Below, piece after piece: positions 57,505-64,000 of a DNA stretch of 64,000 nt. The DNA lies in assembly GCA_025757985.1 (NCBI GenBank), contig CP107210.1, positions 744,001 through 808,000 of the forward strand, written 5' to 3'. Below the pieces are notes generated by a model, which worked only from the letters and a program-made list of their open reading frames with translations, ran no database searches and was not told where the DNA came from. A program made the position numbers and the translations under genes. The stretch comes from Oscillospiraceae bacterium (lineage in GTDB: Bacteria; Bacillota; Clostridia; Oscillospirales; Ruminococcaceae). Within the stretch, counting starts at the first letter, position 1; each line of letters begins with the position of its first letter.

Positions 57505-57533
57505 TTGAAAAACACCGCAGAATTTGTCATAAT
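57505..57533 (+). promoter_or_regulatory. Promoter of xpt
   Basis: TTGAAA (57505-57510), 17-base spacer, CATAAT (57528-57533). A second, weaker pair starts with TTGACA at 57470. No purine riboswitch is visible. Confidence 0.6.
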
Positions 57534-57572
57534 AGAATGAAAATCGGATTTGTGAAAGGGGCATCAGCGCAG

Positions 57573-58148
57573 ATGAAACTTCTGGAGGAGCGTATTATGG
57601 AGCAGGGACAGGTTCGTCCCGGCAATGTTCTCAAAGTCGACTGCTTTCTGAACCACCAGCTGGATGTTGAATTGCTGGATAAGATCGGTGAGGAGTTCTA
57701 TCGCATTTTCAAAAACGACGGCATCAACAAGATCCTCACCATTGAGGCATCCGGCATTGCCATCGCCTGCATGACAGCCCGGCATTTCAATGTGCCGGTG
57801 GTCTTTGCCAAGAAGGCCAAGAGCAAGAACATCGACGGCGATGTTTACACTTCCACCGTACATTCTTATACCTACGGCCGTGATTACGATATCACCCTTG
57901 CCAAGAAGTTCCTCTCCCCTGCTGACAAGGTGCTGATTCTGGACGACTTTCTTGCCAACGGCAAGGCCATGAAGGGCTTGCTGGATGTCTGCGCCCAAGC
58001 GGGCGCCACCGTGGGCGGCATCGGCATCTGCATTGAGAAGGGCTTCCAGCCGGGTGGTGCCGAGCTGCGTGCCGCCGGTTACAAGCTGGCCAGCCTTGCG
58101 ATCGTTGACAGCATGACCGATGATCAGCTGACCTTCCGCGAGCAGTAA
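57573..58148 (+). CDS. xpt: Xanthine phosphoribosyltransferase
   Basis: Xpt (191 residues) converts xanthine and PRPP to XMP in purine salvage. The PRPP loop VLILDDFLANGKAMKGLLD, the start MKLLEERIMEQGQVRPGNVLKVDCFLNHQ, and the FNVPVVFAKKAKSKNI segment match the XPRT family. ATG 57573 gives the typical length; a longer frame adds twelve residues with no support. Confidence 0.94.
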   Translation: MKLLEERIMEQGQVRPGNVLKVDCFLNHQLDVELLDKIGEEFYRIFKNDGINKILTIEASGIAIACMTARHFNVPVVFAKKAKSKNIDGDVYTSTVHSYTYGRDYDITLAKKFLSPADKVLILDDFLANGKAMKGLLDVCAQAGATVGGIGICIEKGFQPGGAELRAAGYKLASLAIVDSMTDDQLTFREQ

Positions 58149-58179
58149 CTCGCTGCCTGTCCCTTTTTATTATGTATAA

Positions 58180-58222
58180 AAATCCCCGAACCGTTGCAAT
58201 CACGGTCCGGGGATTTTTTATG
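58180..58222 (+). terminator. Terminator after xpt
   Basis: AATCCCCGaACCGT/ACGGTcCGGGGATT stem, then TTTTT. Confidence 0.88.
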
Positions 58223-58295
58223 CTTTACCCTTCACCAAATCAGGCAATATGGGCAGTGGTGAAGCATTTTGCCGCTTTTCCATGGCACTCGCCAA

Positions 58296-58330
58296 TCAAA
58301 AAACCGCCCGCGCAAACGCGCAGGCGGCCG
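58296..58330 (-). terminator. Terminator after tsf
   Basis: Minus-strand GCCGCCTGCGCG/CGCGGGCGG-type stem followed by TTTTTTG. Confidence 0.8.
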
Positions 58331-58346
58331 AAATTATGCGGTTAGA

Positions 58347-59264
58347 TTAGCCCTTGATGGCAGCAGCAACTTCAGCAGCGAAGTCCTCGTTGCGCTTCTC
58401 CAGGCCCTCGCCCTTGGTGAAGTGGGTGAAGGAAGCGATCTTGATGTCGCCGCCCAGAGCCTTCGCGGTGTCGGCAACGTACTTCTTGACGTCCATGCCG
58501 CCGTCCTTGATGAAGGCCTGATCGACCAGGCAGGCTTCCTTGTAGAACTTGCCCAGCTTGCCGATGGCCATCTTCTCCTTGATAGCGTCGGGCTTGTTGG
58601 CAGTCTTGGGATCGTTGGCCATCTGAGCCAGAACGATCTCCTTCTCCTTGGCCAGAACGTCCTCGGGCACATCGGACTCGTTCAGGTAGCTGGGGTTAGC
58701 AGCAGCGACCTGCATGGCGATGTCCTTGCCGAAGGCAGCGAACTCGGGCTTGGCAGCGACGTCGTCAGAGGTCTCGAACTTGACGATGACGCCGTGGGTG
58801 CCGCCGCCATGGACATAGGCAGCGCAGTGGCCCTCATAGCGGGCAAAGCGGCGAACCTTGATGTTCTCCTTGATGACGAGGATCAGAGCCTTCAGGGCAT
58901 CGTCAACCGTGCCGTCACCCATCTTGCAGGCCATCAGGGCCTCAACATCGGCGGGGTTCTCGTCAGCAACGACCTTGGCCAGGTTCTTGGTGAAGTCAAC
59001 AAACTTGTCGTTCTTGGCGACGAAGTCGGTCTCGGCGTTGACCTCAACGACAACAGCGCAGTTGTCGAAGGAAACGGCATAGACCATGCCCTCGGCGGCG
59101 ATGCGGCCAGCCTTCTTGTTGGCAGCAGCCAGACCCTGCTCGCGCAGGATCTCGATAGCCTTCTCGAAGTCGCCGTCAGCCTGAGTCAGTGCCTTCTTGC
59201 ACTCCATCATGCCGCAGTCGGTCTGCTTACGCAGCTCCATAACGTCTTTTGCAGAAATAGCCAT
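58347..59264 (-). CDS. tsf: Elongation factor Ts
   Basis: EF-Ts (305 residues) is the nucleotide-exchange factor of EF-Tu. The N-terminal UBA-like domain has VMELRKQTDCGMMECKKALTQADGDFEKAIEILREQG, and VVEVNAETDFVAKNDKFVDF follows, with the core and C-terminal coiled-coil domains after it. ATG 59264 gives the standard start. Follows rpsB, the universal order. Confidence 0.97.
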   Translation of the reverse strand: MAISAKDVMELRKQTDCGMMECKKALTQADGDFEKAIEILREQGLAAANKKAGRIAAEGMVYAVSFDNCAVVVEVNAETDFVAKNDKFVDFTKNLAKVVADENPADVEALMACKMGDGTVDDALKALILVIKENIKVRRFARYEGHCAAYVHGGGTHGVIVKFETSDDVAAKPEFAAFGKDIAMQVAAANPSYLNESDVPEDVLAKEKEIVLAQMANDPKTANKPDAIKEKMAIGKLGKFYKEACLVDQAFIKDGGMDVKKYVADTAKALGGDIKIASFTHFTKGEGLEKRNEDFAAEVAAAIKG

Positions 59265-59300
59265 AGTGCTCAATGTCCTTTCTGAATTGTAGGGAGTAAA

Positions 59301-60020
59301 TCAATCCTCTTTGGTCTCGGCGGCGGGAGCGTCCTGAACGCCCTGCTTGCCCTCCAGCACAGCGCTGGCCATGGCACCGGAGATCAGCTTGACAGCGCGG
59401 ATAGCGTCGTCGTTGCCGGGGATGACGTAGTCGATCTCATCGGGATCGCAGTTGGTATCAACGATAGCAACAATGGGGATGTTCAGCTTGCGGGCCTCAG
59501 AAACAGCAATGCGCTCCTTGTGAGGATCAACGATGAACATGGCCTTCGGCAGGGCCTTCATGTTCTTGACGCCGCCCAGGTACTTGTCCAGCTTGGCCAT
59601 CTCGAGCTCGAGCTTGACAACTTCCTTCTTGGGCAGCAGATCGAACGTGCCGTCCTCCTGCATGGTCTTGAGCTGCTCCATACGGTCGATGCGCTTACGG
59701 ATGGTGCGGAAGTTGGTCATCATGCCGCCCAGCCAGCGAGCGTTGACATAGTGCATGCCGCAGCGGGTAGCCTCGTCACGGATGGACTCCTGAGCCTGCT
59801 TCTTGGTGCCGACGAACAGGATCTCGCCGCCCTGAGCAGCGGTGTCGCGGACGAAGTTGTAAGCCTCATCGAGCTTCTTCACGGTCTTCTGCAGGTCAAT
59901 GATGTAGATACCATTGCGCTCGGTGAAGATGTACTTAGCCATCTTGGGGTTCCAGCGGCGGGTCTGGTGGCCGAAGTGGACACCGGCCTCGAGAAGCTGT
60001 TTCATAGATACGACTGCCAT
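59301..60020 (-). CDS. rpsB: 30S ribosomal protein S2
   Basis: S2 (239 residues): VSMKQLLEAGVHFGHQTRRWNPKMAKYIFTERNGIYIIDLQKT, VNARWLGGMMTNFRTIRKRI and the C-terminal VIPGNDDAIRAVKLISG are the conserved blocks. First gene of rpsB-tsf, 36 bases before tsf. Confidence 0.98.
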   Translation of the reverse strand: MAVVSMKQLLEAGVHFGHQTRRWNPKMAKYIFTERNGIYIIDLQKTVKKLDEAYNFVRDTAAQGGEILFVGTKKQAQESIRDEATRCGMHYVNARWLGGMMTNFRTIRKRIDRMEQLKTMQEDGTFDLLPKKEVVKLELEMAKLDKYLGGVKNMKALPKAMFIVDPHKERIAVSEARKLNIPIVAIVDTNCDPDEIDYVIPGNDDAIRAVKLISGAMASAVLEGKQGVQDAPAAETKED

Positions 60021-60235
60021 TGTTTGTTTCCTCCAAAAAATTTAGTTTTTACCCTCCGCACTGCGGGGTTTCTGTTTTCTAACCTTTTGGCGTCTTACCG
60101 CAAAAAAGGCACAAAAAAACAGCGCAATGCGTGTGTATTGCTTTAGTATAGTACCACACCCCGATACAAAATGCAAGAGGTTTTTGAAAATTTCTCCTGT
60201 AGGCGCGGTTTTCACCCACGCAAGCGGATATGTGC

Positions 60236-60274
60236 AACAAAAAAGACCCGGCAGAAATCTCTGTCGGGTCTTTG
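60236..60274 (-). terminator. Terminator after tRNA-Ala
   Basis: Minus-strand AAAGACCCGACAG/CTGCCGGGTCTTT stem followed by TTT, directly after the tRNA 3' end. Confidence 0.85.
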
Positions 60275-60350
<76 letters not shown>

Positions 60351-60452
60351 ATGCTGGCCGCCGTCAGCGCTGTTCGCTCCTGACGACGGTTGTTATTATA
60401 GCAAAGCTGTCGTGGATTGTCAACAGGTTTTTGCAAAAAACTTTTGACTTTT

Positions 60453-61172
60453 TTAATCGTTGTTTCTGCGGCCCAGCATACGCAGGATATACAGGAAGAT
60501 GTTGATGAAGTCCAGATAGAGATTCAGGGCGCCGATGATGGAGGCCTTATGCAGCATTGCCGCATCGCCGCCGAAATAAGAGTAGTAGTATTTGAGCATC
60601 TGGGTGTCATAGGCAGTCAGGCCCATGAAGATCAGCAGTCCCACCGCGCAGAGCACCAGATCCATGACGCCGAAGCTCATACCGAAGGCTGCGAACAGGC
60701 CGCCCACCAGAGAGCAGACGATCAGCGCGATCAGACCGCCCATCAGCTTGGGTCCCCAGCCGGTCAGATCACGGTTGGTGACATTGCCGTACACGGCCAT
60801 GACGCCGAAATATACCGCGCCGACCAGAAACGCAAGGATCAGGCTGCCGTAGTCATACACCAGAAAAATTGCGCTCAGGTTCAGACCGTTCAGCACCGCA
60901 TAGCCGAAGAAGATTCCCGTGGCCGTCGAGGGCTGCAGCTTCTGCACCCGGGCAGACAGCGTAAACACCAGCACCAACTCAGCAATGGAGGTCAGAATAA
61001 ACAGACCGGAGTTGATGAGCGGATAAATCAGCCCCGTCATCACCGCGCCGATGCCGACCGCGAAGGTGACCAGCAGGCCCGCAAACATCCAGCCGAAGCT
61101 CTTGGACATAAACTCGGAAAGGGTCCCAAACGGGCTTTCCGCATAAGAAATAGTAGAATAATTGCGATTCAT
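60453..61172 (-). CDS. Bax inhibitor-1/YccA family membrane protein
   Basis: A 239-residue protein with seven membrane segments of the BI-1/TMBIM family (YetJ-like pH-dependent calcium leak in Bacillus). Core blocks FMSKSFGWMFAGLLVTFAVG, FLVGAVYFGVMAVYG and MGLTAYDTQMLKYYYSYFGG (the carboxylate region) are present, ending ALNLYLDFINIFLYILRMLGRR. Single gene with no evident partners. Confidence 0.92.
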   Translation of the reverse strand: MNRNYSTISYAESPFGTLSEFMSKSFGWMFAGLLVTFAVGIGAVMTGLIYPLINSGLFILTSIAELVLVFTLSARVQKLQPSTATGIFFGYAVLNGLNLSAIFLVYDYGSLILAFLVGAVYFGVMAVYGNVTNRDLTGWGPKLMGGLIALIVCSLVGGLFAAFGMSFGVMDLVLCAVGLLIFMGLTAYDTQMLKYYYSYFGGDAAMLHKASIIGALNLYLDFINIFLYILRMLGRRNND

Positions 61173-61265
61173 AGTTGCAATCTCCTTTCTTTATGATGTA
61201 TTATACAGGTATTTTGATAGCAAATCATCACAGAATTGTGAAATCCATAATACAAAAGGTGCATT

Positions 61266-62345
61266 ATGTCCAGAAACGAGCCGTTTGGCATTTACATTCA
61301 TATTCCCTACTGCCGGTCAAAATGCCGATACTGTGATTTTTACTCAGCACCGGGGGCGCGCGGCGTGCCGCAGGCGTATGTAGACGCCCTGCTGCGGGAG
61401 CTTGCCAAAAACACCCGCCGGCCCGACACCCTGTACTTTGGCGGCGGCACCCCTGCATTGCTTTCCGCGGGGCAGGTCAGCACCCTGATACAGGCTGCTG
61501 ACCCCCTGCCCGGTGCCGAGATCACGCTGGAGGCCAACCCCGATGTGGTGACACCCGAAACACTGGTTGGCTTTCGGCAGGCCGGGGTGAACCGCATCAG
61601 CTTCGGCGTGCAGAGCGCCGATGACGCACAGCTGCAGCGGCTGGGCCGCACCCACACAGCTGCCGGGGCCGCCCGGGCGCTGGCATGGGCGCAGGAGGCC
61701 GGTTTCCCCGATATTTGCGGGGACATCATGCTGGCGCTGCCGCAGTATACAAACGCCGAATTTGACCGCACACTGGCCTTGCTGCAGAACGGCGGCTGCA
61801 CCCACATTTCCGCCTACCTATTAAAAGTAGAGCCGGGCACGGCATTTTACCGCAACCCGCCCGCCGGCCTGCCCGATGCCGATGCCGCCGCAGATTTTTA
61901 CCTGTACGCCGTGCGGCAGCTGGAGGCCGCAGGCTATCATCAGTACGAGATCAGCAACTTTGCCCGCCCCGGGCACGAAGGGCGGCACAACCTGCTGTAC
62001 TGGAACTGCGAGCCGTACCGCGGCATCGGCCCGGCAGCCCACAGCTGCGTGGATAATGTGCGGCGGTTCTGGCCCGGGGATGTGCAGGGGTTTATTGACG
62101 GCACGATCCATGAGGAAATCGAGGGTGACTGCACTGCCGAGGATTACCTTTTGATGCAGCTGCGGCTGACCCGCGGTCTGGATTTAGAAGAATATGCGCG
62201 GCGCGGCGGGCATTTCACCGCCGCGCAGCAGGCATTTATGCGCCAGTGCGTCACCCACGGCTACGCCGTGTGGGAGGGCAGCAGCTTCCGGCTGACCCCC
62301 GCCGGGATGGTCGTGCAGAACGCGATTCTGACAGAGTTGATATAA
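61266..62345 (+). CDS. hemW: HemW, radical SAM coproporphyrinogen-dehydrogenase-like heme chaperone
   Basis: HemW (359 residues) is a radical SAM heme chaperone often misnamed coproporphyrinogen oxidase. The cluster motif is IPYCRSKCRYCDFYS (CxxxCxxC), followed by LYFGGGTPALLSAGQ, VNRISFGVQSADDAQLQRLGR and the C-terminal HemN-like domain (HNLLYWNCEPYRGIGPAAHS). ATG 61266 starts MSRNEPFGIYIHIPYC, the family start. Confidence 0.93.
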   Translation: MSRNEPFGIYIHIPYCRSKCRYCDFYSAPGARGVPQAYVDALLRELAKNTRRPDTLYFGGGTPALLSAGQVSTLIQAADPLPGAEITLEANPDVVTPETLVGFRQAGVNRISFGVQSADDAQLQRLGRTHTAAGAARALAWAQEAGFPDICGDIMLALPQYTNAEFDRTLALLQNGGCTHISAYLLKVEPGTAFYRNPPAGLPDADAAADFYLYAVRQLEAAGYHQYEISNFARPGHEGRHNLLYWNCEPYRGIGPAAHSCVDNVRRFWPGDVQGFIDGTIHEEIEGDCTAEDYLLMQLRLTRGLDLEEYARRGGHFTAAQQAFMRQCVTHGYAVWEGSSFRLTPAGMVVQNAILTELI

Positions 62346-62347
62346 AA

Positions 62348-62390
62348 AACGCCCACGCGATATTTTTTCGCGTGGTCGTGCTTTTTATAC
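62348..62390 (+). terminator. Terminator after hemW
   Basis: CCACGCGA/TCGCGTGG stem, preceded by an A run and followed by TCGTGCTTTTTAT. Confidence 0.7.
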
Positions 62391-62948
62391 TTCCTTTACC
62401 GGCCAGCCGAGCAGCTCGGCAGCAGCACGGTCATGGGTGACGAGAATCGTGGGGCGCGCCCCTGCCAACCGCTTTGTGGCGTTGACGGCATCGGCTACAA
62501 GCTCGGCGTCCATGCCGGTGAAGGGCTCGTCCAGCAGCAGCGTTTGTGCATCACGGCAGAGCAGCGCCCGCAGCAGCGCAGTGCGCCGTTTTTGCCCGCC
62601 GGAGAGCCGCGTCGCAGGCAGTGCCAGCTCCGCATCGGTAAAGCCGAGTGTGCGCAGCTCCCGCTCTGCCTCCTGCTGCGTCAGCCCATGGCCGGTCAGC
62701 ACTAGATTGGCAGCAGCGGTCAGCTGCGGGCAGAGGCGGTCCTCCTGAAAGACGACAGCGGGCCTCTCAACGCCCGTGACAGTGCCGGAATCCGGTGCTT
62801 CCAGCCCCATCAGGATGCGCAGCAGCGTTGTTTTCCCGCAGCCGGAGCGTCCCATCAGCACTGCCGGGCCATCGACCGTCCATGTAAAATCCTGCAGAAC
62901 AGGCGTATCGCCAAAGCGTTTGCAGAGGTTCCGTATCACAATGCTCAT
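62385..62948 (-). CDS. ABC importer ATPase (nitrate/sulfonate/thiamine-precursor type)
   Basis: A short 187-residue ATPase: Walker A MGRSGCGKTTLLRILMG, signature TRLSGGQKRRTALLRALL, Walker B LLLDEPFTGMDAEL. It belongs to the SsuB/TauB/ThiZ group. About 50 residues shorter than usual, lacking the C-terminal extension. GGAGG eight bases before ATG 62948; overlaps its permease by 4 bases. Confidence 0.88.
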   Translation of the reverse strand: MSIVIRNLCKRFGDTPVLQDFTWTVDGPAVLMGRSGCGKTTLLRILMGLEAPDSGTVTGVERPAVVFQEDRLCPQLTAAANLVLTGHGLTQQEAERELRTLGFTDAELALPATRLSGGQKRRTALLRALLCRDAQTLLLDEPFTGMDAELVADAVNATKRLAGARPTILVTHDRAAAELLGWPVKEV

Positions 62949-63763
62949 GCCTGTACCTCCCCGCAGAGGCGCATTTTTGCCGTGCGCAGCAGCCGGGCTG
63001 CCGCCGCAGACAGTGCCGCCGACAGCAGCACGATCACCAGCGTCCATGCGAACACGTCCGGCGTGGACAGCGTAATCTTGGCGCGGTAGAGCGCATCGCC
63101 GACCGAATGATCCGGCAGGCCGATGACCTCGGCAGAGACGCCGCTCTTCCAGCACATGCCCATTGCAGCGATGCAGCTTTCACAGAAGGACGGGAAAACG
63201 CCCGGCAGCCAGATATACCGCAGCCGCGCAGACAGCGGCAGGCGGTAGACCTGTGCCATCTCCAGCAGTTTCGTGTCTGTGTCGGCGATGCCGGCCAGCA
63301 CCCCCGCATAGACCACCGGCAGCACATGGGTAAAGCTGACGATGACGGAAAGATTCGCACTGCGCACCCACAGCAGTGCCAGAATGACAAAGCTGGCCAC
63401 CGGCATGGCGCGTATAAGCTGCATGGCAGGGTCAATGAATACCCGCACCCAATGCCAGCGTGCCCCTGCTGCACCGAGCAGCAAGCCGCCCGCTGCTGCC
63501 AGCAGAAAGCCCGCCAATATGCGCAGCGCACTGAACACGATGCGCTGCCAGAACGCGGCGGTAGGCGCCAGTGCTGCCAGCGCCCCCAGTGTCTGCAAGG
63601 GCGTGGCCAGAAAGAGCCCGCCATGCCCCAGACCCGCAGCGGCAAGCTGCCAAATTGCAACCCATGCGAGGATGGCGGCGGCTTTTTGCCATAACGGCGT
63701 CTGTAGGGGCGGATGCTTGCATCCGCCCGCACAGGGGGCATGCAAATGGAATTTAGTCGACAT
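62945..63763 (-). CDS. ABC importer permease (SsuC/ThiX-like)
   Basis: A 272-residue permease with six membrane segments; the EAA loop ILALLWVRSANLS...VVYAGVLAGIADTDTKLLEMAQVYRLPLSARLRYIWLPGVFPSF is diagnostic. The first 30 codons (STKFHLHAPCAGGCKHPPLQ) read through a GTAGGGG palindromic repeat (63703-63729), so either the repeat has been incorporated into the N-terminus or translation begins downstream. ATG 63763 overlaps the stop of the upstream binding-protein gene. Confidence 0.8.
   Translation of the reverse strand: MSTKFHLHAPCAGGCKHPPLQTPLWQKAAAILAWVAIWQLAAAGLGHGGLFLATPLQTLGALAALAPTAAFWQRIVFSALRILAGFLLAAAGGLLLGAAGARWHWVRVFIDPAMQLIRAMPVASFVILALLWVRSANLSVIVSFTHVLPVVYAGVLAGIADTDTKLLEMAQVYRLPLSARLRYIWLPGVFPSFCESCIAAMGMCWKSGVSAEVIGLPDHSVGDALYRAKITLSTPDVFAWTLVIVLLSAALSAAAARLLRTAKMRLCGEVQA
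63703..63729. repeat. GTAGGGG palindromic repeat inside the permease reading frame
   Basis: GTAGGGGCGGATGCTTGCAT then CCGCCCG; encodes GGCKHPPLQ in the permease frame. Confidence 0.7.
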
Positions 63764-64000
63764 AGTAGAAGTCATCCGCCGGCAGGGTGCCTCCCACGCT
63801 GGCGGGGTCGGCGGCATACAGAACATTGAAGTAGGTCGCAAGGTCGTTCTTCATCTCGTCACCCGTTTCAAAGACGATGTTGCACTGCGGCAGCGCCTTC
63901 TGGGCCAGTGCAGCCTTGGCGACAACACCATACTGCTCGCAGAGGGCTGCCGTACCCTCGACATCGTTGTTGGCGGCCTCAACGCTGGCCTTATAGCCGT
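63753..64000 (-). CDS. ABC importer substrate-binding protein, C-terminal part (runs off the window)
   Basis: Only the last 81 codons are present. The end LPADDFYYVD preceded by a helical lobe (NDLATYFNVLYAADPASVGG) matches the NMT1/SsuA-like binding-protein family whose members commonly end DDFYY. It precedes the permease with an overlap. The cargo (thiamine precursor, sulfonate or nitrate) cannot be settled from this fragment. Confidence 0.75.
   Translation of the reverse strand, partial: GYKASVEAANNDVEGTAALCEQYGVVAKAALAQKALPQCNIVFETGDEMKNDLATYFNVLYAADPASVGGTLPADDFYYVD

Noticed and set aside
57420..57572. Purine riboswitch upstream of xpt
   Set aside because: The predicted leader is only about 35 bases from the best -10, and no three-way junction or purine-aptamer core is present.

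Overview
The window looks like a chromosomal segment of a GC-rich, spore-forming gut Clostridium of the Oscillospiraceae/Ruminococcaceae type (Subdoligranulum/Gemmiger/Faecalibacterium-like). The basis is the classic Firmicutes gene order (rplS-lepB-rbgA-rnhB-yraN; phoH-ybeY-dgkA-era-recO-mutS2), sporulation genes (spoIIGA, sigE, sigG, yqfC, yqfD, ylbJ-like, a ylmC/ymxH-like gene, a SpoIVFB-like protease) and two families of palindromic intergenic repeats. The assignment rests on gene content and base composition, not on a marker gene. No rRNA or CRISPR array is visible.

Layout. 1-6.1 kb (minus strand): start of thrC, then yraN, rnhB, rbgA, lepB, rplS, and a two-gene radical-SAM pair of the kind found before RNase G. 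6.2-15 kb: a small M50/M23 pair, an SRPBCC-like gene, ppk1, a ComEA-like protein, a PRC-barrel gene, a HAD phosphatase, sigG, a DUF4367-like gene, sigE and spoIIGA. 15-18.3 kb: a radical SAM/SPASM enzyme divergent from a TetR regulator, and a possible cysteine-less radical-SAM relative. 18.4-28.6 kb: mutS2, recO, a YqzL-like gene, era, dgkA, ybeY, phoH, yqfD, yqfC, ylbJ-like and two small genes.

28.7-43.05 kb is a mobile element of about 14.3 kb inserted in the 3' half of tRNA-Thr(CGT). It carries an integrase with an apparent helix-turn-helix insert, an XRE repressor, an excisionase-like protein, a winged-helix protein next to a cluster of repeats that could be an origin, a sigma factor, one gene for a 1737-residue phage-type polyvalent protein, a terminase-small-subunit-like gene, a RelBE-type toxin-antitoxin pair, a ribbon-helix-helix regulator with repeated upstream motifs, and an operon of very small genes. 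There is no capsid, portal, tail, large terminase, relaxase or coupling protein, so it resembles a phage satellite more than a prophage or ICE. This is the most interesting region of the window.

43.1-64 kb: M18 aminopeptidase; a lytic transglycosylase-coaE-sua5-prfA run; DUF951; an S1-domain protein; DUF4364; a GntR-regulated ABC exporter; a complete branched-chain amino-acid importer (livK, livH, livM, livG, livF); xpt; rpsB-tsf; tRNA-Ala(GGC); a Bax-inhibitor-1 family protein; hemW; and an ABC importer whose substrate-binding gene runs off the end.

Coordinates were read by eye. Start codons moved inward from the longest reading frame are justified by ribosome-binding sites or family start points. 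Family names come from recognisable motifs and gene order, not from database searches.
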